This document shows positions 11,981-22,250 of a DNA stretch of 38,693 nt, one piece after another (the first letter of the stretch is position 1; every line of letters starts with the position of its first letter). The notes below the pieces were generated by a model, which did not search any database, was not told the DNA's origin, and saw only the letters and a list, made by a program, of their open reading frames with translations. The DNA is from Priapulus caudatus (taxonomy: Eukaryota > Priapulida > Priapulimorpha > Priapulimorphida > Priapulidae). A program made the translations under genes and the position numbers. Where the stretch lies: NCBI RefSeq assembly GCF_000485595.1, contig NW_014578429.1:1-38693 (forward strand). The letters are read 5' to 3'.

Positions 11981-12868
11981 ATCAAGAGTAGATAATAACA
12001 CAAGAGTAACACACCCCGGCCATTCCCCAGCATGTTTAACCACGATTTTTCTCATCAAAAATTTGCCAACTAATAAGAACAAGTGTATTACGATTCGCTC
12101 AAGCTTATTATGACCCCTAATCACTCACCTCTTGGTTACTGAATATCCGTTATTACAATATATTTGACAGGCGTATTGCCTTGTAAAATCGTAATCTTGC
12201 ACGAGCTGGAATTCGCGCTACGAGTTTACCGTTTTTGGCGACCTGTTTAGCCCATTATTTAGAACTATCTAGGGGCCGCCACAATATTGTAGCCACGGAC
12301 GTTTCCAAATCATGTCTGTCCCGAATTGGGTGAGGAGACAATCTAAATTTCGAAAAGTTTGATCTCCGTTGAGAAACCGCGAGAACGCGCTCAAGTTATT
12401 GTCGATCGCAAGACAGAGAAATTGCGACATACTTCATACTATCTTACATAAGTAATAATACAATAATAGCAATATTCTCTGTAGTAGTTTGCAGTAAGTA
12501 TCACATTACGCGCGCGCAGGTAATCAAGTACATTAAACCCCTATCGGGGCATGAATGAATTGGAAACGTCCGTTGCTACATATTGGCGCCCCGATAGCTT
12601 CTAAATTATGGCTAAACAGGTCGCAACAAGTCGCCATTTTAGCGGTAAATTGTGCGAATTCAGCTCGTGCAAGATTACGATTTACAGCAATACGCTAGCA
12701 AATATATGTAAACGAATATCAATACCACGAAGGTGAGTGATTAGTGGTCATAATAAGCTGAGGAACGTATACACTTGCTTCTTTATTGGTGGCAAATTTT
12801 GATGAGAAAAATCGGTTAAAAATGCGGGAATCGGGTGTGTTACTCTTGTGTTACTATCTACTCTTGAT
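11981..12868. mobile_element. Foldback element with ~350-bp inverted arms
   Basis: The arm 11981-12330 is the inverted copy of about 12540-12868. Both outer ends read atcaagagta (inward), followed by gata.taacacaagagtaacacac. Further in they share gatgagaaaaatcg, gtgagtgatta, ggtcataataagct, agctcgtgcaagattacgat, aaacaggtcgc and ggaaacgtccg. The spacer is ~210 bp with no coding potential. The structure fits a non-autonomous foldback or long-TIR element. A target duplication is not clear. Confidence 0.75.
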
Positions 12869-14552
12869 AGCATGAATTTGTTGCTATTATTTCTGCTTTC
12901 GTTTTCTTTCTTGTCGCGCGTGTTTGTATCCGCTGTCGTAGATGAAATATATAAACAGATATAATAAATTATACATTATTGCATAAATATATATATATAT
13001 TCTATATATTCTGAAACAATGACATGTCATTAATGCCACGATTGCTTCATCTATATCCGAGATGAGATCCAGGGAAGGCACACCAGACGCTAACATCGCT
13101 GCATGTCAGATCGCCAGTTACGCTCGCATGTAGGTTGCGCTGTCTGATGCAAAATCAATCGCGAATTCTAGTTGTTCGTGGAACAATTTTCCTACGGTCT
13201 ATAATTCCGATTCCGTTTGCTACGCGATGAATGGTCATGATGTAATAATCCTTCAGATCTCGACCCTACTACAGTAGCTTGCAGGTGCTAGCCGTGCGGT
13301 GAGCGCAGGCAAATCTGATAATCGAAGAAAACTTGACGTGATGCGGCCATGATGCCGAGGAGCGCCGAGAATTGACACTTTGTGTCTTCCAATCACAGCC
13401 TATGCCGCACATCTCTTTGATATTTTTATAGAAGGGGACCCATTGGACCACCAAATTGCCGATCTCAGAAACTAGGGCATTCTGCTATGTTAGAACGGTT
13501 TCCTACGATAGAGTTTGCCACAAATACGAAAATAACACGCTGTTTAGCGCACTGCGCTACGTACTTCTGTTGCATTTTCGCATCTCCGTAATCAGAATAA
13601 GCCCCGTCTTCTTTGTTGATGGACATGAATGGGGCGTCACCGACGTGACCACTTAGTGTACCTACTGTCTTTTGCCAGCCTGTTTACTTTTCGTAAATAA
13701 TGAAATGCCCGGCCGATGCATTTCGCATCAAAGTGGAAAATTTGCGGCATTTTCACTCGCTGTCGGAAGTGAACGAGTGCGTCATTCATTGACCATTGAA
13801 GTTGTTCTAAAAATTAAATAATTCCGAAAATCCCTAACCGCGCTACTCGATTGTTTTAGCCAATGAACGTAGCTGTGTGTGTGACGTCTTGCCCGCGCGC
13901 TTTATGCTTGGCTTAGCGGGCCCCGACATGGATATCGGAGGCAGGCACCTCGCAACACGCGTGTTTGTTTACATATCGCTTTGTGACGTACGGTGTTCGG
14001 GAGTTCTGCGATGATAACCTCGTAATTTCTCAGCATTTCTTAAGGTGCATGGAACATTTTACCAATTTAGTGGTGGCAGTTAGTCACGAATATGTCACAG
14101 TAAGTACTAACCGTATATGTTTCACATACGTTCACCCATTTTGCACACAGGCGGTCGATCATTGTGAAAAATTGTGTGAATAGTTATTATTATTGAGACG
14201 TTCCAAGTGCCTGTGCTTTCAATTCTGTACGTCAATGCACGTGCGTAAAGAGTCACAAACTCAACACAATTTCATCTCTGTTATTGTTTACACCTGAATG
14301 CGTGATTGATCAGGGAGAGGGGGGGGGGGAATGTAAGAGGGAGACATTTTCTTTGGTGTTCCGAAAAACACAATTCCACTTGACAATTTCATGGGCCATT
14401 TCAATTGGAAGCTCTGCATAATGGACCCCCAACAAGCCCTTCGACTGACTAGTCAAGAAATTCAAAGGTCTGTATATTGCTCTTATTTAGCCGCCGATAG
14501 TTCATATTTAGAACAAAGTCTTCATTGTTATCTTCTAAAACTACAGACCATC
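12869..14552. other. No gene recognised
   Basis: Mixed sequence with a TA-rich patch near 12955-13010 and a G run near 14310-14330. Several open frames of 60-100 codons exist (for example 13456-13656, 13965-14183 and 14391-14699), but I recognise no domain in any of them. The last runs across the boundary of the KDZ unit at 14569, so it cannot be an ancient gene. Confidence 0.5.
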
Positions 14553-14568
14553 CGCTGGCCGCTGTGGA
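14553..14568. other. Left part of the interrupted target palindrome
   Basis: These 16 bases plus 35154-35163 form one arm of a palindrome whose other arm is 35177-35202. The arms agree at 24 of 26 positions once the 14569-35146 unit and one copy of the 7-bp repeat are removed. The last seven bases (14562-14568, ctgtgga) are the left target site duplication. Confidence 0.7.
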
Positions 14569-14587
14569 CACCCGGTTCACAGCAATT

Positions 14588-14639
14588 CACACGCACAATG
14601 CGCGCGATCTGTGCGCAGTTCACGCGCAATATGCGTGTG
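14588..14639. repeat. Subterminal hairpin at the KDZ end
   Basis: Stem 14588-14604 pairs with 14623-14639 at 15 of 17 positions, with an 18-base loop. It starts 19 bases inside the outer end, and the same hairpin exists in the right arm (about 35077-35128). Such subterminal structures are plausible transposase binding sites; that role is inferred. Confidence 0.55.
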
Positions 14640-14797
14640 ACAATAGATCTTTTATTATTATGTGTTACGTTTCTATCGATGATACCGCGTGAATTGTAAT
14701 TCGAGAGAAAAGTCATTATCGCATATCCCAGCATGCCGTACTGAGACGTCATTTCCGACCTGCAACCGCGGGAAAGTGTGTTTGTTACAATAACAAA

Positions 14798-15004
14798 ATG
14801 CCAAAAGTAATAAAATATACGAAATTCAAAGTGAGAGTTATTACTGGTGCAGCTGGTGGCAGCAGGAAGTCGCTAACTGTTAAAGTGGACAATAAGCGGT
14901 TGGTGAAAAGCCTTTTCAGTGAGCATGAAACCCGTGATGATGATAATTTTGATATGCCTAGTGAGTGTCAGTGTTTCTGGTGCTGCTGGCACTGCAAGGT
15001 GTAG
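14798..15004 (+). pseudogene. KDZ left copy: N-terminal open frame
   Basis: The frame begins MPKVIKYTKFKVRV and is highly basic. The right arm has the same start and ~50 nearly identical residues (34917 downward) before the frames separate at an indel. The position just inside the transposon end and the conserved start suggest the real first exon. A Thr/Ser-rich ACT/AGT microsatellite follows at 15045-15120 and may be part of the next exon. Confidence 0.5.
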
Positions 15005-15388
15005 CGGTAGTCTAGGCTATACTATACTAGCTATAGGCTATAAGGCCTACTACTAGTACTACTACTAGTACTACTAGCAGTATGAGTACTACTACTAGTA
15101 CTACTATTAGTACTAGTAGTGGTACGGAAATAGACATCACCATTACTGCGGATAGTGTTGCTGGTAATCTACAGCCTACATATACACGTATGTATAATAA
15201 TTAATATATTATTATAATAATTAATGAATATTATTACTATTAGTTTTGTGACTATTACTAATTCTAGTAATAGTATTAGGTTAAGCTTAAGCCGACATAT
15301 TATTATTAATAATAATAATGCTGGTGGATTCACATAATGAGAATGACGCTCCCTCTGCTTACCATACTCGATCGTCAGTAGTAATCAC

Positions 15389-15714
15389 TTAATTAGGCTG
15401 ATAGAGTCTATGTCCTCTAGGGTACTGCTGGAACGTACCCTGGGTAGGGTCCGGTGTACCGGAACGTACCCTGGGTACGGTCCGGTATACCGGAACGTAC
15501 CCTGGTACTAAATACTACTATCTTAAATGCCTGGCCGTACCTCGCCTACTCCACTAACGCGTCCAGGGAGTCGCCTACGCCTACTCCCTAGCCCTAACCC
15601 TAACCCTAACTCTAACCCTAACCCTAACCCTAACCCTAACCATATCAGCTAGATAGTTACCAGGGTACGTTCCGGCAGTACCCTGGGGGACATAGACCCT
15701 ATTAGGCTTAATTA
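15389..15714. mobile_element. MITE-like element with internal telomere-type repeats
   Basis: Inverted ends of ~55 bp read ttaattaggct.ata.ggtctatgtcc and continue to ggtactgc.ggaacgtaccctgg; the right end is at 15660-15714. A ggaacgtaccctgg unit is reiterated about three times at 15430-15505. Between the ends lies a CCCTAA array at 15589-15640. It sits between the N-terminal region and the CxC2 exon of the KDZ gene, and a truncated version is in the right arm, so it was present before the arms separated. Confidence 0.65.
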
Positions 15715-15871
15715 GCTACTCTCTGCCCAAACTTCGTTCCTTCCGAACTCATTTGTTTATATTCATCATTTATATTCAACCTATTACTCCTCACAGTTCA
15801 TTCTGGCTACCAGGCAGCTAGACAGCGAAGGATAGGAGCTTGGGCTAACCTCCGCCCATCTCTGTTGTCAG

Positions 15872-16029
15872 CGTACAAGAAGGTGACTCGTGGGAAGCAA
15901 TGCATCATTTGTGGGGCTGAAGATCCTCCAATAAGATGCACAGATTGCAGCCATGCGAGCAACTACTGTACTGGTTGCTTTGAAACGGCCCACTTGCATC
16001 TAAAGCTGCATGTTGCTTATTACTGGAAG
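15872..16029 (+). pseudogene. KDZ left copy: CxC2 cysteine-cluster exon
   Basis: The exon follows tctgttgtcag and ends TACTGGAAG before GTATAA. It encodes CIICGAEDPPIRC, then CTDC, YCTGCF and HLHLKLH, followed by YYWK. This is the cysteine/histidine cluster known to accompany KDZ transposases, probably zinc-binding and DNA-contacting. This exon is intact here. The right arm keeps only its 3' half, and with a frameshift. Confidence 0.85.
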
Positions 16030-16302
16030 GTATAAATATTACGATAGTGAAATCTACCTTAAAACAAATGCATGACGTGTTCATTATGCTCTAAAATTAT
16101 CATATATGTTGAAGTGGTACCGTTGATGTACAGATACTAGAGTTAGCACATATTTTGCCCAGTACTTGAGTAGTGTAATATGTATATAAAGAAACAGCAA
16201 AACATTCAGATTACTATAAACAGTGATGACTGGATGAATGTCATATGCTATATGTCTTATTACATATGTAATGCTTTGATCTTATATTTTATTTATTTTT
16301 AG

Positions 16303-16389
16303 AATGGAATGTTCACCCGATATGACACCAACAGGGTGGAAGTGTGGAATTGTGATGTGGACCACACCTGCACATCAGGCTACCCCAAG
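16303..16389 (+). pseudogene. KDZ left copy: exon encoding NGMFTRYDTN..CDVDHTC
   Basis: Acceptor atttttag and donor AAG|GTTG give a clean 87-base, phase-0 exon of 29 codons. The right arm counterpart (33649-33735) has the same length. The CDVDHTC segment contributes to the cysteine-rich region between CxC2 and the transposase core. Confidence 0.75.
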
Positions 16390-16734
16390 GTTGTAAAATA
16401 TGATGTAGGGAACTTATTAACTACCAAAGATGTTAGTTTATGTTATGAATGACCATTTTTGTTTTCGACCAGCTCAGCATATTCTGTAATTTTTATTGAT
16501 TTATATGTGTAGCCAGACATACACTACATATATAAAAAGTCATGTAAAGCCCATTGCAGAAATTTTTCAAGAAATTATATAGGCAATCACACGAATATGC
16601 AACACAAATCAACACTATATAATTGTAATGCACACGTCTGTTTACTACACTACAATTACATGTGTCGAAAATAAAGATATACCAGATTATTATCATCTCT
16701 TTTTAACATAGAATATAACCAAATGTATTTTTAG

Positions 16735-17000
16735 GAAGACAACACAGTTTTCAATTAACTGTGTGCAGCTGCAACTCTGCAGCGGTCACAATGCTACGGT
16801 ATGGCTTGTGGCCATAAACACCAACGAACCCCCAGGTGGCAATCACCATAGAGCTGATGGAATTTCTTAGGCTGCTGGTACTTGAGTGCCAGGTATCTGT
16901 AAAGGGTTTTTGTGAGGTACTGGTGCTCTATGGCGCTGAAGACCCACTGGCAAACAACGTTGGTTACAACTGTAAATATAGTAATATATTTTTGCAGACC
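16735..17000 (+). pseudogene. KDZ left copy: CSCNSAAV to LLRLLVLECQV exon
   Basis: Acceptor ttttag precedes 16735. The readable frame gives VCSCNSAAVTMLRYGLWP, a TAA stop at 16814-16816, then IELMEFLRLLVLECQVS. This matches the KDZ block in which a C-x-C pair precedes a FPATP-like turn and a helical stretch. The same stop exists in the right arm. The 3' end is uncertain (a GT follows LANN near 16970). Confidence 0.75.
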
Positions 17001-17043
17001 TTAAGAAATGTCACTATCTATAAAATCTGTTATAAGCTTTATA

Positions 17044-17048
17044 CAAGC
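17044..17048. repeat. Target site duplication of the young BEL, left copy
   Basis: caagc directly precedes the LTR start TGTAGCG. The second copy is 24173-24177. The right arm holds one copy at the matching position (gcttg at 32941-32945), so this is the 5-bp duplication expected of BEL/Pao integrases. Confidence 0.9.
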
Positions 17049-17658
17049 TGTAGCGAAATGACTACATTAACTTCTTTGTTTCTTTTATATCTAAATGGTT
17101 TATTTGTTTTTTCTTCATATCAAGCTCCAGCGGATCACACACGTTCTTCTTTATTCTCTTATTTTCTGCCTATGTCGTCTTATGTAACGTAACGAACGAA
17201 CGTATCTTAACGAACGAACGCATCTTAACGAACGAACGTATCTTAACGAACGAACGTATCTTAACGAACGAACGTATCTTAACAAACGAACGTATCTTAA
17301 CGAACGTATCTTCACGAACGGTTAATCTGAAACAAATTCAAAGAGCACATTTACTATTTAGCGTGTGTGCTATGCTGTGTGTAGCTCGCTATGGACAACA
17401 AACTTTCTGGTAAATACAATTCAAAGCCGAATCTGCTACTATTAATACAGAAAGACATTAATAATTATTTTTAAACACAAATCCCTTACCACACTGGGTT
17501 CTTTAGGGTTTTAGAAGCACATTAAAATTCGCGTCTTCACCGTAAATGGCGAAAAAGAGAGCGCGCGTCACCTCCCTTAGCAACTAACCGGTATCAATGC
17601 GCTGCTGCATAAAGTAGTGCACCGCGTAACCGCGTAGCGGCAGGAGTTGTCACCAACA
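17049..17658 (-). repeat. 3' LTR of the young BEL (610 bp)
   Basis: Direct repeat of 23590-24172. It holds a tandem array (about 17186-17321) of a ~19-bp unit, acgaacgaacgtatctta, with about seven copies. It carries ~37 extra bases near 17095-17130 that are missing from the other LTR. Confidence 0.93.
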
Positions 17659-17775
17659 TCCCGGCCTCGATGAGGCTATCAGCACTCATTTCCTAACTAA
17701 ATGGTGACAACAGCAACTCTTTTATACAGTCCATGAGCACAGCTAAGGTCATCCTCTTAGACTATGTCGCTTAAA

Positions 17776-20118
17776 TCACACTAGCTCCGCTTCAAGTAGG
17801 CCCAGCTTGTGCACAGGTCTCGTGTAAAGTCCATTCTGTGTCTTGATTTGCGCATACCTGACCAATCCATCACCGGATGGGTAAGTCTGGGTGATCAGCC
17901 CCAGAGGCCACTGGTAACGTGGAGTAGTCTCATTCACGAGAAGCACCAAGTCTCCCTTCTGGAAGTTCCTCTCGCGCTTCAGCCGCTTCTGCCTCTCCTG
18001 TAGGGTGGGCAGATACTCCTTAATCCACCTGGTCCAAAATACGTCCGCTAAGTACTGGACTTGGCGCCATCTCTGTCTATAAGTGTCCTGCTGGACAAAC
18101 TTTCCGGGTGGTAAGTCTGGCCCCGATCTCAGCAGCAGCAGGTGGTTCGGTGTTAATGGTGCTGGGTCGTTAGGGTCGTCTGAGAACTTCGTTAGTGGTC
18201 TACCATTGACAATATCTTCAACTATACAGAATAATGTTGATAGTCTCTCGTCGTCGATGGTTTGCTGGCTGACGATGCCTGAGAGAACAGCTCGGACGGT
18301 TCGGATTTGCCTTTCCCATACTCCACCCATATGGGAAGCTGCTGGTGGGTTGAATATCCACTGTACGTCTTGTTGTAGTAGGTAGTCGGCTATCTTCTGC
18401 TGATTCCACTCCTTTATGGCTTCATGTAATTCCCGCTTAGCCCCTACGAAGTTGCTTCCATTATCGGATCTGATGGTCTTTGGGTTCCCTCGTCGTGCAA
18501 TAAATCGTTGTAGTGCGTTGATGAACGAATCGGTGTCAAGGCTGCAAGCAACCTCAAGGTGCACTGATCGAGTGGCTAGGCACGTGAATAGGCACCCATA
18601 TCTCTTCACCTCGGTTTTCCTAGCTCTTTTCACCTTGAGTGGGCCGAAATAGTCAACAACTACTTCGGTGAATGGTGGCTGACTTGGGGTAACTCTATCT
18701 CTGGGTAGGTCTGCCATGTATTGCACACTAGGTAGTTGCTTCCTCTTCTTGCAGGGAATGCAGTTTCTAACGGCTCGTTTCACCGACACTCGGTCCTTTA
18801 TGCTCCAGTAGTTTTGTCTAATTTCCGCGAAGACTCTCTCGGCACCAGCATAACCAGTTATCTTGTGGAAATGTTCGATGATCAGCTTAGTCACGTGATG
18901 ATCTGGAGGCAGAATGGCAGGATGTTTGGCTGAGTCGTGATCAGGAAGTGGTGCATTCGACAGTCGGCCACCGACTCTTAACATTCCATCCGCTGACATC
19001 ACGGGAGAGAGCTTCTCTAGTTGTTGTAGCTTCGTAGGGTCAGCGTGCCAGCTTCTCTGCATGTAGACTATAATAGCTTGTTCAGCTCTCTGGATTTCTT
19101 TCACTGTGACTGGTTCAGTACGTTTGACATCTGACTTCTTCCTCAGAATGTCTTTCACACGAAGGATAATAGCTACAGCTCGCTTTAGTTCATGCCACGA
19201 CGAAAACCTTTTAAACCGTTTGTCGACCGTCGTCTTGGTCGCTTTAGCTTCTGTAGCTGTAGTTGAGTAAATCTCCCTAACCTTCTTGATCTCTGCAGCG
19301 GTAGGTATGTCTCCTAAGTCAGGTTGGGCTGACCATAGCTCCTCCTTGCTCCATAGGAAGGTAGGACCTTGCGTCCAGCGTTCATCAGTTATCATCTCGT
19401 CAGCTGACATACCCCTAGAGATATCATCCGCAGGATTGCTGTTAGTATCAACGTGTCTCCATCTGCTCGACGAAGAACCTTCATGTATCTGTGCCACTCT
19501 GTTCGCTACGAACGTCTGGAATCTCTTTTTCTCGCTTCGCAAGTAGTGCAGAACTATAGTACTATCTGTCCAAAACACAGATTCTGACAGAGGGTACTCG
19601 AGGTGCTTCCTACAAGCCTGGTCGAGCTTTACAGCAACTACGGCCGCTGACAACTCTAGCCTTTGAATGGTTGTTGGCTTTATCGGTGCTAGCCTGCTCT
19701 TTGCCATCACTAAGCAGCAATGAATCCTGTCAGATGCATCCACCATGCGTAAGTACGTAACTGCACCAAATCCTTTCTCTGACGCATCGCTGAAGTGGTG
19801 TAGCTGAAATGCGGCTGGCGCCTGTAATCTGTCGCTTGGCTTCAGACATCTTGGAACTTTAAAGTCTGCTATCTTAGGGAGATCTTGAAGCCATCTTATC
19901 CATTGATCCGCGACATACTTGGGTATCGCTTTATCCCAGTCTAGCTTCTGTCTGCACAGTTCTTGGAACAATATCTTCGCTCGCATGATGAAAGGTCCAA
20001 CGAATCCTAACGGGTCATACACTGTACTTGTAAAGCTCAACATTTCTCTCTTGGTGCTCGGAACATCCTTCACGGATACGTCGTAACCGAACTGGTCGGT
20101 CTCTACTCTCCACAGCAC
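17776..20118 (-). pseudogene. BEL Pol C-terminal half: RNase H, integrase, DUF5641-like domain
   Basis: An open frame of 780 codons. Residues 1-45 hold the end of the reverse transcriptase/connection (VYDPLGFVGP at 33-42). RNase H spans about 105-235, with Asp111 (FSDAS), Glu155 (RLELSA), Asp185 (WTDS) and Asp231 (NPADD). An integrase zinc-binding domain spans about 405-460 (CIPC at 453-456), but the second His of the usual H-x5-H pair is Tyr423. The integrase core spans about 483-615, with Asp489 (VVDYFG), Asp552 (RSDNGS) and Glu602 (VWERQ). The C-terminal DUF5641-like region runs about 680-775. All RNase H and core integrase catalytic residues are present. The preceding frame overlaps it by 16 bases in another phase; a small indel in a GA run near 20120 explains the break, since BEL Gag-Pol is normally one frame. 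Confidence 0.9.
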
Positions 20119-21431
20119 ACCGAGGGCTCTCTCTTAACCCACTCCGTCTGTGGTAGTGACATCATAACTCTGCGTGAGTTACTGATAAACTTGGTGAGTC
20201 CGAATCCTCGCAGTGAGAGAAGCTCACACAGCTGCTTTATCAGTCTCATCGCCTCTTCTTTCGAGACAACGGACTTTAAGCAGTCATCGACGTAAAAATT
20301 CTTGTCCACAGTCTGCACAGTTTTTACGTCAAAGTCATTCTGTAGGTCTTGGATTGTTTGGTGATGTCGCCGCCCTCCCACTAAAGGAAACGTAGACAGT
20401 CCCGGTCCTCGGGGTGCACCTTCACCTGCATAAACATTCCCTCGATATCTGACATAAATGCTATAGGTTCCCTGTCTAAATCTGAGCATCACGGCGATCA
20501 GTTTGTTCATAAGATCAGGTCCCTGACGGATCAGAACGTTGAGCAAAACTCCCTGGTAAGGGGCAGAACAGTCGTACACAACTCTGACTTTCCCTGGCTT
20601 CCGTGGATGGATCACAGGGTGATGAGGCAGGTACCAGATAGCTTCCTTACGATGGTCCAAGGCCAGCTGCTCGCGAGGCACCTCTTCGGCATGCCCTTTC
20701 TCTACAGAATCCTGGATCCCTTGAACATACTTCTCCCGCAGTTCAGAGTCCTTGGACAGTCTCTTTCCAAGCAAATCAAGCCTGTGCTTAGCCATGCTGT
20801 AGTTGTTTAGCATCTGAGGCGGTCTCTGCTTAAATGGGATCCACAGTGAGTAATGTGGACCCTCACGTCGGATTGAGCTTTCCCACTGAGATATAACTTT
20901 ACTGTCACTCACAGACAAATCAGTCTCTTCTTTGTACAACGGGTCATCTAACTTCCAGAATCTCTCCACCTGTTTCTCCAGGGACAATGTTGAGTTGGCA
21001 AAGTAAGTGCTAGCTTTCTTGGGTTTAAATTTCTTGGTAGGGCCGAACATAGCCCATCCTAGTGGAGTTCTTGTTGCAATTGGCTCCCCTTCCTTACCAG
21101 AACGAGTCTCTACGTCGATAAGAAGGTGTGCATGATCGGAGCCGATTATTAAATCCACTTGGTAAACGTCCACATTCACCAGGGTGACGTCTCTCAGATG
21201 TAGCATATGTCTGATATCTGATGAAGTCACACCGTTGTCTAAGCTCACATTCAGTTTCTCACGGGAGATTACGTCGGTGAGTCTGAACGTCTTGCCGCTG
21301 TTTAAAGTTCCCACATCAAGATCTACAACCGTCACTTCTTCCTCGACATGGTCTCCAGGGAGAGTGGTTAGCTCCATAATTCCAGGACGGCCAAGAACAT
21401 TTAGCTTGGTTCTCAATCTATCGGTGCACAC
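20103..21431 (-). pseudogene. BEL Pol N-terminal half: protease and damaged reverse transcriptase
   Basis: 442 codons. The protease active-site block (LFDRCSN) lies just upstream at about 21435-21460 in the same frame, behind an in-frame TAA at 21462-21464. LIIGSD at 95-99 is the later protease block. The reverse transcriptase begins around 190; KVRVVYDCSA is at 281-290 and NFYVDD at 378-383. From about residue 322 to 366 the frame is wrong: the finger/palm sequence carrying the first catalytic Asp reads in another frame, with a TAG at 20381-20383. About 45-50 residues between that block and YVDD are missing at about 20335. No active polymerase can be made. Confidence 0.88.
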
Positions 21432-21590
21432 CGTTGAATTGGAGCACCTATCAAAGAGCGCTTATGTCTCTGTCTGTCCCCTGCGTCCAGGGTCCTGAAT
21501 GGCGACAGGGATAATGGGCATGCCAATTGTGCCCTGTCCTGCACCAGCGAAGGCACACCTGACGTCCATGTTAGGTTGGGACTTGATTGT

Positions 21591-22250
21591 TCATACTGGC
21601 TGGTTGTTAGCTGGGAACGTGCTACCTCTTGTAGTCACGGGTTCAGTAGCAAGGGTATCTGTAGCTGTCTGGTGGTTAGGCAGGTGCAGCCACCTGTTGT
21701 GTCTTTGACCACATCCAGGAACATTACACGTCCACTTTGTCTGACAGTCTCTGCTGAAATGCCCTGCTTGAAAACAATTCACACACAGCTTCTTCATCAG
21801 GACAAAGCTGTGTCTGTCTTTAACGACAAGCTCTCTAAATCGGTCGCATTGGATGAGGTAATGGGTATCCTCACACATAGGGCACTTGGGTACATACTTG
21901 GAAATACTTCCTCCTATGATGGACCTCTCATGTGTTCTCTCTATAGGTTTAGCCTTGGCGTCAGACGAGAAAGCAGCATTCCTTCTCCTCTGTTGTTTGA
22001 AATCAAAGCATTTATCTCTAGGCTGCCCCAGAGTGGATTTCTGAAGATTGCCGAACACATGGTCGCTCTCTTCATCCACTACTCTGTCTACAAATGATAT
22101 TATATCAGCCAGGTTCGGTATGCGTTTCCTACTTTTAATATCAAAGTTTCTTCTCCTCCATCCGTTTCTGACATGCTCAGGTAATTTCTCAACGACTGCA
22201 TGGAGGCTGGACCTGGTCTCTAGCTCGTTAAGATAGTTCATTGATGACAA
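21591..22250 (-). pseudogene. BEL Gag C-terminal part with zinc knuckles
   Basis: 219 codons, out of phase with the upstream Gag part. It begins with the end of the DUF1759-like capsid region. Three Cys/His clusters follow: C123-C126-H130-C135, C156-C159-H164-C169 and C175-C180-H184-H189, which should bind zinc and package element RNA. It ends in a TGA at 21591-21593; the same frame continues in protease-like sequence beyond the stop. The frame change near 22255 looks like a one-base loss. Confidence 0.88.

Noticed and set aside
14391-14699. A 102-codon open frame as a host exon
   Set aside because: It crosses the insertion boundary at 14569, so it is a chance fusion of flank and transposon.
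15589-15640. A true chromosome end or fusion point
   Set aside because: The CCCTAA array is ~50 bp, imperfect, lies within an inverted-repeat element and recurs in the mirrored arm.
17186-17321. Regular short repeats resembling a CRISPR array
   Set aside because: Units are contiguous without unique spacers, lie inside both LTRs, and the setting is eukaryotic.
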